From: Streptomyces sp. NBC_01476 | GTDB lineage: Bacteria > Actinomycetota > Actinomycetes > Streptomycetales > Streptomycetaceae | Direction of reading: 5' to 3' | Length of the DNA: 64,000 nucleotides | NCBI RefSeq assembly: GCF_036227265.1 | Contig: NZ_CP109446.1 | Span: 1,463,501 to 1,527,500, forward strand | Part shown: piece by piece, positions 62,662 to 64,000 of the stretch | Numbering within the stretch: the stretch's first letter is position 1 | Layout: every line of letters starts with the position of its first letter | The notes under the pieces: model-generated | What the model was told of the DNA's origin: nothing | The model's database searches: none | What the model saw: the letters and a program-made list of their open reading frames with translations, nothing else | Program-made: the position numbers and the translations under genes

Positions 62662-63183
62662 CCGGCCGGAGCACCGGGAAGAACACATCCCGCGATGGCT
62701 CATTTCCACGATCGGAAATCCCGCTCACCCGACTCGTGAAGGGGCAGCCGCCCCACCGCACAACGCCCGTCACCCGGCGGCGATTTCCGTACGGCACATA
62801 TCAGCCGGTGCCGGTGGAGCCGGCCGCCGGCAACTGTTACAACCTTGTACGGCCGACCCGCCCGGCCGGGACTCCGCGTGGTGGTCGCCGCTGGGGGCCG
62901 TACCGCTCTCCACCGTGCTGCTCAATCCGGTGGGTGACGTGGAGCGGGAACGGGCGAACTCGGGCGCGCCGCCCGACAGGTCCGCGGCGGTGGGTGCGGC
63001 CGGCCGGGAGTGACGCCCCACCGGGGGAGGGCTTTTGCGGCCAAACCGGTTGCGTTTCGGTGCGGCCGCTCCCGCCGGAAGTGCGGCGGATGGTAATCAC
63101 GTGACGTGCTCGCCGCGTACCCGCGGTACTGCGCATGCCGCTTGGCACCCCACACTTCTCAAGTCTCGTTGAAAGGACCTGCC
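62662..63183. other. Gene-free interval upstream of the SGNH hydrolase
   Basis: A 522-bp gap. The only clear structure is a 6-bp inverted repeat ATTTCC/GGAAAT (62702-62707, 62714-62719) shortly after the preceding gene. Open frames here have atypical composition and no ribosome sites, and I saw no known riboswitch. The promoter of the SGNH gene is presumably near the right end. Confidence 0.5.
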
Positions 63184-63921
63184 TTGCGCGGAATCTTCTC
63201 CGATAAACGTGTCATGTCCCTGTTCGGTGCATGGGCACTGGCGGTGACCGGCGCCTTCATCGGGCTGATGTTCCCCACCGCGGCGGTACCCGCGACACCC
63301 GGTCGGTCCAGCAGCGGGGTACGGATCATGCCGCTCGGCGACTCGATCACCGACGGCTGGACCCCGTATCCCGGCGGCTACCGGGTCACCTTGTGGCAGC
63401 AACTGACCGCCGGCGGCCACCGGGTGGACTTCGTCGGCTCCCGGGCCAACGGCCCGGCCGCCCTCGGCGACCACGACCACGAGGGCCACCCGGGCTGGCG
63501 GATCGACCAGCTCGACGCGCACATCGTCAGCTGGCTGAAGGAGAGCGACCCGGGGACGATCCTGCTGCACATCGGGACCAACGACATCAACCAGGACCAC
63601 GACGTCGCCCACGCCCCCGCCCGGCTGTCCGGGCTGATCGACGACATCCTGCGGACCGAGCCCGGCGTGCAGCTCTTCGTCGCCCGGATCATCACCGAGC
63701 AGAACGCGCAGCGCGCCGCGATGGTGGACGCCTTCAACGCGGCGCTGCCCGGCATCGTGGCCGGCAAGGGACCGAACGTCCATCTGGTCGACATGCACGC
63801 GGCACTGACGACCGCCGACCTCGCCGACGGCGTCCACCCCTCGCGGACCGGTTACGACAAGATGGCGCTGGTCTGGCTGAACGCGCTGCGGGAGGCCAGG
63901 GCCGGCCGGGAAGCCGCCTGA
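63184..63921 (+). CDS. Secreted SGNH/GDSL-type esterase
   Basis: The protein has 245 aa. A basic N-terminus with a signal/anchor (VMSLFGAWALAVTGAFIGLM) is followed by an SGNH-hydrolase domain: block I GDSITDGW (nucleophile Ser), block III GTNDIN and block V DGVHPS (catalytic Asp and His). It is likely a secreted carbohydrate esterase or lipase. A TTG start at 63184 is supported by GAAAGGA 6 nt upstream. ATG 63214 would truncate the basic n-region. It is the last gene in the window. Confidence 0.88.
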   Translation: MRGIFSDKRVMSLFGAWALAVTGAFIGLMFPTAAVPATPGRSSSGVRIMPLGDSITDGWTPYPGGYRVTLWQQLTAGGHRVDFVGSRANGPAALGDHDHEGHPGWRIDQLDAHIVSWLKESDPGTILLHIGTNDINQDHDVAHAPARLSGLIDDILRTEPGVQLFVARIITEQNAQRAAMVDAFNAALPGIVAGKGPNVHLVDMHAALTTADLADGVHPSRTGYDKMALVWLNALREARAGREAA

Positions 63922-64000
63922 CGGGGATACCACGGAGGCGCTGACCGGCTCCGGCGCGGTCCGGTGCGCCCACCCGCGCGCGGCGCCCGATCCCGGTCCG

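Noticed and set aside
62740..63110. c-di-AMP (ydaO-type) riboswitch before the SGNH hydrolase
   Set aside because: The long GC-rich leader invited the idea, but the conserved ydaO core sequences were not found.

Overview
This is a very GC-rich chromosomal segment from a Streptomyces-like actinomycete. Three things place it in Streptomycetaceae: the Pup-proteasome gene set, mycothiol ligase mshC and ParJ; a gylR-glpFKD glycerol cluster; and chaplin genes (spore and aerial-hypha surface proteins). The overall order follows the S. coelicolor SCO1631-SCO1675 neighbourhood as I remember it (not checked against a database). No phage, insertion sequence or CRISPR array was seen. Most of the window is a conserved core, with some lineage-specific inserts.

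Region by region. (a) 1-9.8 kb, mostly minus strand: a Ski2-type helicase (helY), a diacylglycerol kinase-like enzyme, tatC/tatA, a small membrane protein, a zinc-ribbon protein, the WYL regulators pafC and pafB, and two FKBP isomerases. (b) 9.8-19.3 kb: the pupylation/proteasome island. It holds pafA, a divergent MFS exporter/LacI regulator pair, prcA, prcB, pup, dop and the ATPase arc/mpa. Dop deamidates Pup, PafA ligates it to targets, and ARC feeds them to the PrcBA 20S core. (c) 19.5-27.4 kb: a ferredoxin, a lipoprotein-like protein, tRNA methyltransferase trmI, an M50 protease with CBS domains, a RecB-type Fe-S nuclease, an orphan NarL-type response regulator, an orphan peptide-binding lipoprotein and a HAD phosphatase. 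(d) 27.6-36.5 kb: metH facing the glycerol regulon gylR, glpF, glpK, glpD. Matching 15-bp palindromes lie before gylR and glpF.

(e) 36.9-46.5 kb: a GntR regulator followed by a seven-gene minus-strand operon. It encodes a CUT2 sugar ABC importer and four enzymes that fit oxidative L-fucose catabolism: aldose dehydrogenase, lactonase, L-fuconate dehydratase and SDR dehydrogenase. Copies of an ACATCGGA-type operator sit at the regulator promoter, at the operon promoter (two copies) and over the start of a divergent GH18-like gene. This is the best candidate for a self-contained, under-described regulon here.

(f) 46.6-58.5 kb: parJ (PAC2), mshC, the SCO1664-family/DUF3090/histidine-phosphatase trio, an uncharacterised protein, an F420-type LLM oxidoreductase, an aldo-keto reductase, a large protein resembling a decayed RecD2 helicase, and two small conserved proteins. 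(g) 58.5-64 kb: an unusual wall-anchored chaplin with one chaplin domain and a collagen-like Gly-X-Pro stalk, a short chaplin, an M20 peptidase, tRNA-Leu(GAG), a Nudix hydrolase, a secreted hypothetical protein and an SGNH hydrolase.
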